From assembly GCA_002315825.1 (NCBI GenBank), contig DCIC01000081.1:17248-38655 (forward strand): a DNA stretch of 21,408 bases, read 5' to 3'. The translations under genes and the position numbers were made by a program. The notes under the pieces were generated by a model that saw only the letters and a list, made by a program, of their open reading frames with translations, was not told where the DNA came from and made no database searches. The stretch is from Bacteroidales bacterium UBA1736 (GTDB lineage: Bacteria > Bacteroidota > Bacteroidia > Bacteroidales > UBA932). Below are positions 7,589 to 15,752 of the stretch, in pieces (the stretch's first letter is position 1; each line of letters starts with the position of its first letter).

Positions 7589-8194
7589 ATGCAGGACAAG
7601 TTACAAGAATTGACCGACCGCCTCTATAATGAAGGCTTGTCAAAAGGAAGAAAAGAAGGTGATGATATCCTGGTAAAAGCCAGGGCAGAAGCTGAGGGCA
7701 TAGTCGAAAAAGCCAAGGCAGAAGCTGAGGAAATAATTCAGAAAGCTCAAAGAGACGCTGATGAATATAGGAGGAAAGTCGAAAACGATCTGAAAATGGC
7801 ATCCGCCCAGACTCTCCAGAGCGTAAAGAGCGACATTGAGAATCTCGTGATAGCAAAGATTGCCGATGCTGATATCGACGGTGCTCTGGCATCGTCTGAG
7901 TTTATCAAAGAGGCCATCAAGGCAGTCGCAAGCGGATTTAAGGCGCAGGAAGCGGCCGACATCTCAATGGTTCTGCCCGAAAAAATGAGAAGTGAGCTTG
8001 AGCCTTTTATCCTTGGTGAGCTTGGAAAGCTACTGCAATGTAATATACAAGCCGAATTCTCCAAGAAAGTGTCAGGAGGATTTACAATAGGGCCCGCAGA
8101 CGGCAGTTATTTCATCAGCCTCACGGACGAGACATTCAAGGAACTGATAGGAGAGTATCTGCGCCCTGCCACCAAGAAAATTCTTTTCGGCTAG
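7589..8194 (+). CDS. atpE: V-type ATP synthase/ATPase subunit E
   Basis: This 201-residue protein is the peripheral-stalk subunit E, part of the stator that holds the A3B3 head against rotation. Residues about 15-80 form a long Ala/Glu/Lys-rich coiled coil (ILVKARAEAEGIVEKAKAEA and following), as usual for the N-terminal half of subunit E. The C-terminal globular domain includes VSGGFTIGPADGSYFISLTD, matching the family pattern in which the C-terminal domain binds the head. It is the first gene of the operon, and its TAG stop is followed directly by the ATG of the DUF2764 gene. The partner subunit G/H of archaeal and enterococcal enzymes is not encoded next to it. Confidence 0.88.
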   Translation: MQDKLQELTDRLYNEGLSKGRKEGDDILVKARAEAEGIVEKAKAEAEEIIQKAQRDADEYRRKVENDLKMASAQTLQSVKSDIENLVIAKIADADIDGALASSEFIKEAIKAVASGFKAQEAADISMVLPEKMRSELEPFILGELGKLLQCNIQAEFSKKVSGGFTIGPADGSYFISLTDETFKELIGEYLRPATKKILFG

Positions 8195-8800
8195 ATGAAC
8201 AATTACGTCTACATAATTGCGAGTCTGCCTGTCATCCAGCCCGGGGCCAAAGTATCTGAAGGATTTGATGCCGACCGCATCATCGAGGATATAAAGAGCC
8301 AATGCACTCCCAAAGACTGCAAAAAGATTGACTTTCTCCTGAAAGGTTTTGACGGAGAGAATCTTAATATGGATTTCTACCTGGACGCCCTTGGAAAAGG
8401 ATCAGACAAGTTCCTGCGCGAGTATTTCGCAACTGACCTGATGATGCGTAACGAGAAAGTGCGCTTCATCAACAGAGCCTTGGAAAGGCCTATGGATATG
8501 GACATCATCGACATCGATCCGGAAGTGGAAGAGGAGACGGTAAAGCTCTTCCGCAAGATTCTTCAGAAGGAGGATCTGCTGGAGAGGGAACGCGGGATAG
8601 ATGATTTCCTATGGGACAGAATCTGCGGGATGACACTATTCAACTACTTCGATCTGAATGTGATTCTGTCCTTCATTGCCAAGCTCCACATCATTGACCG
8701 CTGGCTCAAGCTGGATGAAAATATCGGACGCGAGAGATTCCGCCAATTGGTCAATGAGGTCCGAGGGACCTTCAAAGGAGTAGAATTTGACGAAAAATAG
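8195..8800 (+). CDS. DUF2764 family protein, V-ATPase operon
   Basis: This 201-residue soluble, mainly helical protein resembles the DUF2764 family, whose genes sit between atpE and atpA in V-ATPase operons of Bacteroidetes. Genes of similar position occur in spirochaetes and chlamydiae. The opening NNYVYIIASLPVIQPG is the typical family start, and the C-terminal half has WDRICGMTLFNYFDLNVILS and an IIDRWLKLDENIGRERF helix. No catalytic motif is seen. Since the operon encodes no recognisable subunit C (d), the component joining the central stalk to the K ring, this protein is a reasonable candidate for that role; this is inference from context. It starts immediately after the atpE stop, which suggests translational coupling and equal stoichiometry. 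Confidence 0.82.
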   Translation: MNNYVYIIASLPVIQPGAKVSEGFDADRIIEDIKSQCTPKDCKKIDFLLKGFDGENLNMDFYLDALGKGSDKFLREYFATDLMMRNEKVRFINRALERPMDMDIIDIDPEVEEETVKLFRKILQKEDLLERERGIDDFLWDRICGMTLFNYFDLNVILSFIAKLHIIDRWLKLDENIGRERFRQLVNEVRGTFKGVEFDEK

Positions 8801-8829
8801 AATAACCAGAAATAAACTGATAACCAAAT

Positions 8830-10584
8830 ATGAACAGTACAGGTAAGGTAACAGGTATCGTTTCGAACCTTGTGACAGTAGAGACCGTAGGGCCTGTAGC
8901 GGAAAACGAACTTTGCTATATCGACCTCGCCGGGACAAAGCTCCTCGCAGAGGTCATCAAGGTCAGTGGAAAGAAAGCTTCCGTTCAGGTGTTCGAGAGC
9001 ACACGCGGGCTGAAAAACGGCGACGACGTTGAGTTTCTAGGAAAAATGCTTGAGGTGACCCTCGGTCCGGGCCTATTGTCAAGTGTATATGACGGGCTCC
9101 AGAACGACTTGACAACTATGGAGGATGTATTCCTCAAGCGAGGAGAATACACGGACCCTATTGACAGGAAAAAACTCTGGTCATTCGTCCCGATTGCCAA
9201 AGAAGGAGACAAAGTCATAGCCGCAGACTGGCTCGGCGAAGTCAAGGAAGGCTGGCTTCCTCACAAGATTATGGTTCCTTTCTCATTCAAGGGGAACTAC
9301 ACGGTAAAGAGCATTATTGAAAAAGGTGAATATACCGTTGACACAGTCATTGCCGTCCTCACTTCCGAAAGCGGAGAGGATGTAAATGTCACAATGACCC
9401 AGAAATGGCCCGTAAAAATCGCCATAAAAGCTTATCAGCAGAAGCCGCGTCCACAGAAGATAATGGCGACAGGAATGCGAATCATTGACACATTCAATCC
9501 TATCGCGGAAGGAGGCACTGGATTCATCCCCGGACCTTTCGGTTGCGGAAAGACAGTCCTTCAGCACGGAATTGCCAAGCAGGGAGAGGCGGATGTGATA
9601 GTTATGGCGGCCTGCGGAGAGCGTGCCAATGAGGTGGTGGAAATCTTCACCGAGTTTCCCGAGCTCATCGACCCCCATACCGGACGTCACCTGATGGAAA
9701 GAACCACTATCATCTGCAACACCTCCAATATGCCGGTTGCAGCACGTGAAGCCTCAGTATATACAGCAATGACCATTTGCGAATATTACCGCGCAATGGG
9801 ACTCAGATGCCTTTTGCTCGCCGACTCGACTTCACGATGGGCTCAGGCGCTCAGAGAGATGAGTAACCGAATGGAAGAGCTTCCCGGAGCAGATGCATTC
9901 CCCGTTGACCTCTCTGCAATCATTTCCAACTTCTACTCCCGCGCAGGTGTTGTAATTCTCAACAATGGAGAGACAGGCGCCGTTACATTCATAGGTACGG
10001 TATCCCCTGCCGGCGGTAACCTCAAGGAGCCCGTGACCGAGTCCACAAAGAAGGCGGCACGCTGCTTCTACGCATTGGAGCAGAACCGCGCCGACCAGAA
10101 GAGATACCCTTCTGTCAATCCTATTGAGTCATACTCAAAGTATCTAGAGTATCCCGAGATTCAAGAATACCTCGAAAAAACAATCGAGAAGGGCTGGATA
10201 GAAAAAGTGCTCAAAGCTAAGAACATTATCCGCAAAGGAAAGGAGGCCCAGGATCAGATCAACATCCTGGGAGACGACGGTGTGCCTATGAGTTATCACG
10301 AGACATTCTGGAAGAGCGAGCTCATCGACTTCATTCTTCTCCAGCAGGATGCCTTTGACAGCGTCGATTCACTCTGTCCCCTCCCCAGACAGAAAAAGAT
10401 GCTCAATCTTGTTCTTGACATTTGCGACAAGGAGTTCAAGTTCGACAACTATGAAGATTGCCGCAAATTCTTTAAGGAGATGATCAACATTCTCCGCCAG
10501 ATGAATTACTCAAAAGAGGCAAGCGAAGAATTCACGAATTACGAAAACACATTAAGCAACCTTCTCGAAAGCTATGGCAAATAA
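8830..10584 (+). CDS. atpA: V-type ATP synthase/ATPase catalytic subunit A
   Basis: This 584-residue protein is the catalytic nucleotide-binding subunit of the A3B3 head. The P-loop GPFGCGKT is at residues 235-242 with K241, followed by CGERANEVVEIF containing E264, the likely general base. The inserted non-homologous region typical of V/A-type A subunits is present before the P-loop (WSFVPIAKEGDKVIAADWLG onward). LADSTSRWAQALREMSNRME and the following FYSRAG region are also conserved. The length is within the usual 575-595. A 29-bp A-rich spacer precedes the ATG, and the 3' end overlaps atpB by 11 bp. Confidence 0.97.
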   Translation: MNSTGKVTGIVSNLVTVETVGPVAENELCYIDLAGTKLLAEVIKVSGKKASVQVFESTRGLKNGDDVEFLGKMLEVTLGPGLLSSVYDGLQNDLTTMEDVFLKRGEYTDPIDRKKLWSFVPIAKEGDKVIAADWLGEVKEGWLPHKIMVPFSFKGNYTVKSIIEKGEYTVDTVIAVLTSESGEDVNVTMTQKWPVKIAIKAYQQKPRPQKIMATGMRIIDTFNPIAEGGTGFIPGPFGCGKTVLQHGIAKQGEADVIVMAACGERANEVVEIFTEFPELIDPHTGRHLMERTTIICNTSNMPVAAREASVYTAMTICEYYRAMGLRCLLLADSTSRWAQALREMSNRMEELPGADAFPVDLSAIISNFYSRAGVVILNNGETGAVTFIGTVSPAGGNLKEPVTESTKKAARCFYALEQNRADQKRYPSVNPIESYSKYLEYPEIQEYLEKTIEKGWIEKVLKAKNIIRKGKEAQDQINILGDDGVPMSYHETFWKSELIDFILLQQDAFDSVDSLCPLPRQKKMLNLVLDICDKEFKFDNYEDCRKFFKEMINILRQMNYSKEASEEFTNYENTLSNLLESYGK

Positions 10585-11893
10585 AGCATATCAGAGAGTA
10601 TATACTCAATTGGAGGCCATCACAAAGGCCACCGTATCCCTCAATTGCAAGGGTATTTCAAATGATGAGCTTGCCATTGTCAACGGGAAGCTTTCTCAGG
10701 TAGTAAAGACTAAGGGAGACACTGTGACCCTTCAGGTTTTTGCAGGCACTGAAGGCATACCGACAAATGCAGAAGTGCGTTTTCTTGGAGCTCCTCCGAC
10801 ATTGAACGTGAGTGACCAGTTGTCCGGCCGTTTCTTCAACGCATATGGACAAGCCATTGACGGAGGTCCTGAAGTGGAAGGCGAAGAGCGTCAGATCGGA
10901 GGGCCTTCTGTCAATCCATACAAAAGACGTCAGCCTTCAGAGCTCATTCCCACGGGTATTGCAGGAATAGACCTCAACAATACACTTGTATCCGGCCAGA
11001 AGATTCCTTTCTTCGCCGATCCCGACCAGCCATACAATCAAGTAATGGCAGATGTAGCTCTGCGTGCAGATGTTGACAAGATCATTCTCGGAGGTATGGG
11101 CCTCTCGAACGATGATTATCTGTTCTTCAAGCATAAATTCGAGAACGCCGGAGCTCTGAGCAAAATCGTTTCCTTCGTTAACACCACCGAGGAGCCTCCT
11201 GTGGAGCGACTCCTGATCCCGGATATGGCACTCACAGCGGCCGAATATTTCGCGGTGGACAAAAACGAAAAAGTGCTGGTGCTCCTCACAGATATGACCC
11301 TGTATGCTGACGCGCTGTCCATCGTATCCAACCGTATGGATCAGATTCCTTCAAAGGATTCAATGCCTGGATCATTGTACTCAGACCTTGCAAAGATTTA
11401 TGAAAAGGCCGTACAGCTCCCTACCGGAGGATCCATCACCATCATTGCGGTGACCACATTGAACGAGGGCGACATCACACACGCCATTCCGGACAACACC
11501 GGATATATCACAGAGGGTCAGTTGTTCCTGCGTGCCGATTCAGACTCAGGCAAGGTCATCATCGACCCGTTCCGCTCACTGAGCCGACTCAAACAGCTCG
11601 TCCAGGGGAAGAAGACACGCGAGGACCACTCTCAGGTAATGAACGCATCAGTGCGTCTGTATGCAGATGCCCAGAATGCAAAGACAAAGCTCGAGAATGG
11701 TTTCGATCTGTCCGACTACGATCTCAGATGTCTGGATTATGCCAAGGAATATGCGACAAGACTTCTGTCCATTGACGTGAATATCACTATAAACGAGATG
11801 CTCGACACCGCTTGGGAGCTATTCTCCAAATACTTCTCAAAAGCAGAAACAGGTATCAAACAAGTATTCATTGACAAATACTGGAAGAATTAA
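10574..11893 (+). CDS. atpB: V-type ATP synthase/ATPase subunit B (non-catalytic)
   Basis: This 439-residue protein is the regulatory, non-catalytic partner of subunit A. The region where a P-loop would be reads SGQKIPFFADPDQPYN and lacks GxxxxGKT, as expected for subunit B. The conserved DPFRSLSRLKQL places R338 at the position of the arginine that completes the catalytic site of the neighbouring A subunit. Other family marks are RMDQIPSKDSMPGSLYSDLA and NTGYITEGQLFLRADS. Family proteins are usually about 430-470 residues, so it is full length. The ATG at 10574 lies within the end of atpA. Confidence 0.96.
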   Translation: MANKAYQRVYTQLEAITKATVSLNCKGISNDELAIVNGKLSQVVKTKGDTVTLQVFAGTEGIPTNAEVRFLGAPPTLNVSDQLSGRFFNAYGQAIDGGPEVEGEERQIGGPSVNPYKRRQPSELIPTGIAGIDLNNTLVSGQKIPFFADPDQPYNQVMADVALRADVDKIILGGMGLSNDDYLFFKHKFENAGALSKIVSFVNTTEEPPVERLLIPDMALTAAEYFAVDKNEKVLVLLTDMTLYADALSIVSNRMDQIPSKDSMPGSLYSDLAKIYEKAVQLPTGGSITIIAVTTLNEGDITHAIPDNTGYITEGQLFLRADSDSGKVIIDPFRSLSRLKQLVQGKKTREDHSQVMNASVRLYADAQNAKTKLENGFDLSDYDLRCLDYAKEYATRLLSIDVNITINEMLDTAWELFSKYFSKAETGIKQVFIDKYWKN

Positions 11894-11902
11894 CGATTCA
11901 GA

Positions 11903-12514
11903 ATGGCTATCAAATTTCAATACAACAAGACGTCCCTTACGAATCTAGGCAAACAGCTCAAGATTCGCAGGAACGCCCTGCCGACCCTGAAGAACAAGGA
12001 GTCGGCACTCAGGGTGAGCGTCCTTGCTGCCAAAGTAATGGCCGACAAATACAGCTTCCAGCTTGAAGAGTCATTGAAAAAGTATGACTACCTGTCTTCG
12101 CTTTGGAACGAATTTGACCCGGGTCTCATTTCCATCACGGGCGTGGACCTGATAACTGTCAAAATCGCAGGCGTGAAGACTCCGGAAGTAAAGGAGATTC
12201 ACTATGAGATCAAGGATTTCAACGCCTTCTGCAAACCGGCCTGGTACGTTGACGGAGTCAGGATACTCAAAGAATTGACCTGGCTTGGGATACAGTCGGA
12301 AATCAGCCTGTACAAGAGCAGAATCCTTGACCACCATAGAAAGAAGACTACCCAGAAGGTGAATCTGTATGAAAAAGTGCAGATACCGGGTTATCTGGAA
12401 GCCATCAGAAAAATCAAACGTTATATGGAAGACGAAGAGAACCTTACCAAGGCTTCCTCCAAAATCGTCAAGACCAGACACGCTGAAGAAGAAGAGAAGG
12501 AGGCAATGTTATGA
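11903..12514 (+). CDS. atpD: V-type ATP synthase/ATPase subunit D (central shaft)
   Basis: This 203-residue protein is subunit D, the coiled-coil rotor shaft inside the A3B3 head. The N-terminal segment FQYNKTSLTNLGKQLKIRRN and the KNKESALRVSV repeat of charged heptads match the N-terminal helix of the family. The C-terminal helix (KVQIPGYLEAIRKIKRYMED onward) would complete the antiparallel coiled coil. It begins 9 bp after the atpB stop and overlaps atpI by 4 bp (ATGA). Subunit F, which normally binds D, is not found in the operon. Confidence 0.9.
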   Translation: MAIKFQYNKTSLTNLGKQLKIRRNALPTLKNKESALRVSVLAAKVMADKYSFQLEESLKKYDYLSSLWNEFDPGLISITGVDLITVKIAGVKTPEVKEIHYEIKDFNAFCKPAWYVDGVRILKELTWLGIQSEISLYKSRILDHHRKKTTQKVNLYEKVQIPGYLEAIRKIKRYMEDEENLTKASSKIVKTRHAEEEEKEAML

Positions 12515-14253
12515 TTATCCCTATGACCAAATACTCCTTCATTCTGCTCAGTGAGCAGACGGAAGGTTTCCTTGAAAGTATCGCACATCTGGGCCTTCTG
12601 GACATCAAGAGAGACAGCAAGGCATCTGACGAGCTTACCGACTCCCTGATTTTGCAGATACAAGACTTGAAAAAGAGTATTGAGCAGATCGAGAAAGCAG
12701 AGGATGATTACATCAAGGATCTGAATGCAAAGCGCAGATCCCTGACAGCTAAGGTCAATGAGCTCAAGCCTTGGGGCGACGTCAACATTTCAGAGATAAA
12801 GGCGCTCGAAGAGACAGGCATCAAATATCACTTCCACTGCATCTCTACCAAGAAGTTCAATAAATCCTGGGCTAAGGACTACCCTCTCCAAATCGTTTCT
12901 GAGAGTAACGGACAGACGTGGTTTGTCATAGTGACCGGTGTGGGAGAAGAATATTCTTTCCCCGTCGCTGAGTGCCCCGCCCCTACAGAGAGCATCAGCT
13001 CTCTTCTCATAGACATCAAGAATATTGATGATTCAATAGCCAGATCCAAGAAGGCTCTGGAAGCGAGACGGCCTCAGATTCCTTCAATGAAAGAAGATAT
13101 TGCCCACAAGACAGCCGAGCTCGAAAGGCATTTGGCTCAATTGAGCGCAGGAAAATCCGCCGAGGATCTGCTTACCACGATGACAGGATTTGCTCCTTCA
13201 GACAAGGACGAATTCATCACCGAACGTCTCGACAAGCTGGATGTATTCTACATCAAGGAAGCAGCCAGTGTCGAGGACAACCCTCCAATCAAGCTGAAAA
13301 ACAACAAATTCTCTTCTCAATTCGAAGTCCTCACGGGGATGTACGGTCTGCCTGCATACAACGAATTCGACCCTACACCATTCCTGAGCATATTCTTCCT
13401 GCTGTTCTTCGCAATGTGTATGGGTGATGCAGGTTATGGTCTTCTGCTCATTCTCATAGGATTTGCACTGAAAGGCAAAGAAGGCGGACTAGCCAGTCTG
13501 TACCGACTGATTATCACTCTGGGTATCGCAACTACAGTGATTGGCTTCGGTATGGGTGGATTTTTCGGATTCAATCTGGCTACAGTCAAATGGATCCCGG
13601 AATCCATCAGATCACATATGGTCACCGGGGAGCTCAAAGTCGGCAACTACTCTCTCCAGATGATTCTGGCTTTGGCAATAGGTATCCTTCATATTTGTCT
13701 TGCCCTTATTGTAAAGGCCGTATATGTAGTCAAAAAGGATGGGCTCAAAAACAGTCTGGGGCCATTGGGATGGACAACACTCATAGTCGGGACCGTTCTT
13801 GTCCTGTCATTGGCAATGATAAACCTCGTGGACGAATTCACTGCAAAATGGATTATTATAGCAATTGCCATTATCTCGGCATTGGGCATTTACCTTTTCA
13901 ACAAGATTGGTCGTAATCCTCTCGTAAATATCGGTTCCGGATTATGGGAGACATACAATATGGCATCCGGACTGATGAGCGACGTATTGAGTTACATCCG
14001 TCTCTATGCTCTGGCTCTCTCCGGAGGTATGCTCGGTTCCACATTCAACCTCATAGGAAATATGGTTCTGGGATCCGACCCCACCTGGCAATGGGTACCT
14101 TATGCTGTGATTCTGATCTTCGGGCACTGCCTCAATCTTGCAATGAGCTGTTTGAGCGCTTTTGTTCATCCGCTGAGACTTAATTTTGTGGAGTTCTTCA
14201 AGAATTCCGGATACGAAGGAAGCGGAAGCGAATATCGTCCATTAAAAGTATAA
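12511..14253 (+). CDS. atpI: V-type ATP synthase/ATPase subunit I (membrane stator)
   Basis: This 580-residue protein is the subunit a/I that forms the ion half-channels beside the K ring. Residues 1 to about 285 are a soluble, partly coiled-coil domain that contacts the peripheral stalks. From about residue 290 there are seven or so hydrophobic segments, starting with FLSIFFLLFFAMCMGDAGYG. The essential arginine that faces the ring carboxylate is probably R497 in SYIRLYALALSG. A second conserved arginine, R556, lies in AFVHPLRLNFVEFF near the C-terminus. The ATG at 12511 overlaps the atpD stop by 4 bp; a second in-frame ATG four codons later (MTKYSF) is an equally plausible start. Confidence 0.94.
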   Translation: MIIPMTKYSFILLSEQTEGFLESIAHLGLLDIKRDSKASDELTDSLILQIQDLKKSIEQIEKAEDDYIKDLNAKRRSLTAKVNELKPWGDVNISEIKALEETGIKYHFHCISTKKFNKSWAKDYPLQIVSESNGQTWFVIVTGVGEEYSFPVAECPAPTESISSLLIDIKNIDDSIARSKKALEARRPQIPSMKEDIAHKTAELERHLAQLSAGKSAEDLLTTMTGFAPSDKDEFITERLDKLDVFYIKEAASVEDNPPIKLKNNKFSSQFEVLTGMYGLPAYNEFDPTPFLSIFFLLFFAMCMGDAGYGLLLILIGFALKGKEGGLASLYRLIITLGIATTVIGFGMGGFFGFNLATVKWIPESIRSHMVTGELKVGNYSLQMILALAIGILHICLALIVKAVYVVKKDGLKNSLGPLGWTTLIVGTVLVLSLAMINLVDEFTAKWIIIAIAIISALGIYLFNKIGRNPLVNIGSGLWETYNMASGLMSDVLSYIRLYALALSGGMLGSTFNLIGNMVLGSDPTWQWVPYAVILIFGHCLNLAMSCLSAFVHPLRLNFVEFFKNSGYEGSGSEYRPLKV

Positions 14254-14278
14254 TTTTAACAAACTAATTAATAACAAA

Positions 14279-14701
14279 ATGCTTACATTAATTTTAGGTT
14301 ATCTAGGACTGGGCCTGATGCTTGCACTTGCAGGTATTGGCTCAACCATCGGTACAACCATCGCCGGCAATGCAGCGGAAGGCGCATTGAAAGTAAATCC
14401 AGGGCAATCATCCTCTTATATGATTATGTCGGCTTTGCCCGCAACCCAGGGACTTTATGGATTTCTCGCATTCATTCTCTGGCTTCCCAAAGACTTCGCA
14501 GCTGACGGAGTCAAGCTGTTCTGCATCGGCCTGTGTGTAGGGCTTATCTGCCTATTCTCATCAATCCGTCAGGGTCAGGTATGTGCCAACGGTATCATAG
14601 GTGTTTCTCAGGGACACAATCTTATGACAAATACAATGATTTACGCAGCACTCCCCGAGTTCTACGCAATTCTTTCGCTTATCGCAGCAATTATGATATA
14701 A
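14279..14701 (+). CDS. atpK: V-type ATP synthase/ATPase subunit K (rotor ring)
   Basis: This 140-residue proteolipid has four transmembrane helices, at about residues 3-30, 45-68, 78-97 and 117-140, arranged as two hairpins. The single ion-binding carboxylate is E127 in ALPEFYAILSL, in the last helix. L53, T56 and Q57 in LPATQGLYGF and Q98 in SIRQGQVCANGI line up with the Na+ ligands of the E. hirae K subunit, so this ring probably binds Na+. The gene follows atpI after a 25-bp leader with no G and only three C. Its stop overlaps the converging kinase gene by 11 bp. Confidence 0.95.
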   Translation: MLTLILGYLGLGLMLALAGIGSTIGTTIAGNAAEGALKVNPGQSSSYMIMSALPATQGLYGFLAFILWLPKDFAADGVKLFCIGLCVGLICLFSSIRQGQVCANGIIGVSQGHNLMTNTMIYAALPEFYAILSLIAAIMI

Positions 14702-15641
14702 AGGCTTCGCCTACGAGAATATTGATTTTCTGGCCTGTCACTGATACCTTCAGTGGCAGGTTTCCTTCTATCTCCCCGTCCACTTCCACAATGTCATCCC
14801 TGTCTCCGGCAACAAGAAGCTCCTTGCACTTACCGCTTGTAAGAATTGGCGTCTGGTGAATATTACCGTTGAAAAGACTGGGAATCTCTTTCAGCATCAC
14901 TTTGACCGGCAATTTGGGCACTATCATATAGTCCAAGGCCCCGTCATTGAGCCTCGCCAGAGGTACTTGGCGCATCCCTCCGCCCGAATACGGGCCATTT
15001 CCCAGAGCAATGGAATATATCAATCCATTGAAAACGGTCTTGCCGTCAGCAACTATCGTAGCATTAAAAGGACGGATAAATCGTATGGTCTGAAGAAGCG
15101 CGGCCAAGTATATCATCTTCTTTGATATGCCTCTATCCTTCTGGCGATTGACCCTGTCGCAGACGTGAGAATCAAAGCCCACGCCCCCGACATTGAGCAT
15201 ATAACTCACCTTTTCTGAGGCTGTTTCAACTCTGACCACATCCTGACAGGCGAAACTCTTGGCAGCCATCAGCCGCACAGCAGAGGCGGCATCATTGGGC
15301 ACACAAGTTCCCTTGATCCAGTCATTGCCCGAGCCGATGGGGATGACAGCAAGGGTAAACATCTCAGGACTGATACTATTCTCATCACAGAACTGCATAA
15401 TCCCCTTCAAGGCCTCGTGAGCCGATCCGTCCCCACCGACAGCCGCAATGTGACGATACCCTTGGGAGCAAGCCTGAAAAGAAAGCTCCACAGCGTGAAA
15501 CTTATAAGAAGTAAGAACTGCCTTGTATGGAATCCCCGAATCTACAAATGCCTTTTCCGCTTCCTGCCAGAGGCTGATGGTTTTACCCGAACCGGCCCTG
15601 GGGTTGACAATACAATACCATACATCTTGGACATCATACAT
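14691..15641 (-). CDS. Diacylglycerol/lipid kinase family protein (YegS-like)
   Basis: This 316-residue protein belongs to the diacylglycerol kinase catalytic-domain family, which transfers phosphate from ATP to lipid alcohols and includes the bacterial DgkB and YegS enzymes. The N-terminal YCIVNPRAGSGKT, the nucleotide-binding GGDGSAHEALKG at residues 69-80 and IPIGSGNDWIKG at about 100-111 are the diagnostic motifs. A later NGPYSGGGMRQVPLARLNDG belongs to the C-terminal beta-sandwich domain. The first loop reads GGDGS instead of the commoner GGDGT. The actual lipid substrate is not evident. The gene converges on the V-ATPase operon, overlapping atpK by 11 bp, and is divergent from parA. Confidence 0.9.
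   Translation of the reverse strand: MYDVQDVWYCIVNPRAGSGKTISLWQEAEKAFVDSGIPYKAVLTSYKFHAVELSFQACSQGYRHIAAVGGDGSAHEALKGIMQFCDENSISPEMFTLAVIPIGSGNDWIKGTCVPNDAASAVRLMAAKSFACQDVVRVETASEKVSYMLNVGGVGFDSHVCDRVNRQKDRGISKKMIYLAALLQTIRFIRPFNATIVADGKTVFNGLIYSIALGNGPYSGGGMRQVPLARLNDGALDYMIVPKLPVKVMLKEIPSLFNGNIHQTPILTSGKCKELLVAGDRDDIVEVDGEIEGNLPLKVSVTGQKINILVGEAFIS
14734..14772 (+). terminator. Terminator-like hairpin for the V-ATPase operon, inside the kinase gene
   Basis: An 11-bp stem pairs CCTGTCACTGA (14734-14744) with TCAGTGGCAGG (14750-14760) around a 5-base loop, followed by a pyrimidine-rich tail TTTCCTTCTAT. One pair is G-U on the plus-strand RNA and would be an A-C mismatch on the opposite RNA. 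It starts 33 bp after the atpK stop, within the 3' coding part of the convergent kinase gene. Confidence 0.55.
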
Positions 15642-15670
15642 AAGCAGAAAGGTTTGATTTTATTGACGAG

Positions 15671-15707
15671 CAAAAATAGTAAATCACGGGGATTTTTCCT
15701 AAATTTG
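15671..15707. promoter_or_regulatory. Divergent promoters between the lipid kinase gene and parA
   Basis: The 111-bp gap at 15642-15752 carries two exact matches to TAnnTTTG. TAAATTTG at 15700-15707 reads towards parA, 46 bp before its ATG. TATTTTTG on the minus strand (15678-15671) reads towards the kinase gene, 30 bp before its ATG, with a weak -33 partner TTTA 21 bp upstream of it. That -33 partner (15700-15703) lies within the parA -7 element, so the two promoters would overlap. Confidence 0.45.
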
Positions 15708-15752
15708 CGAGATACATAATTTGGGTAATTATAGTCTATTAATTGAAAATAA

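Noticed and set aside
10574..10584. The atpA/atpB overlap is also 11 bp, like the two convergent overlaps
   Set aside because: This is a tandem, not convergent, overlap, so the equal length is probably coincidence.
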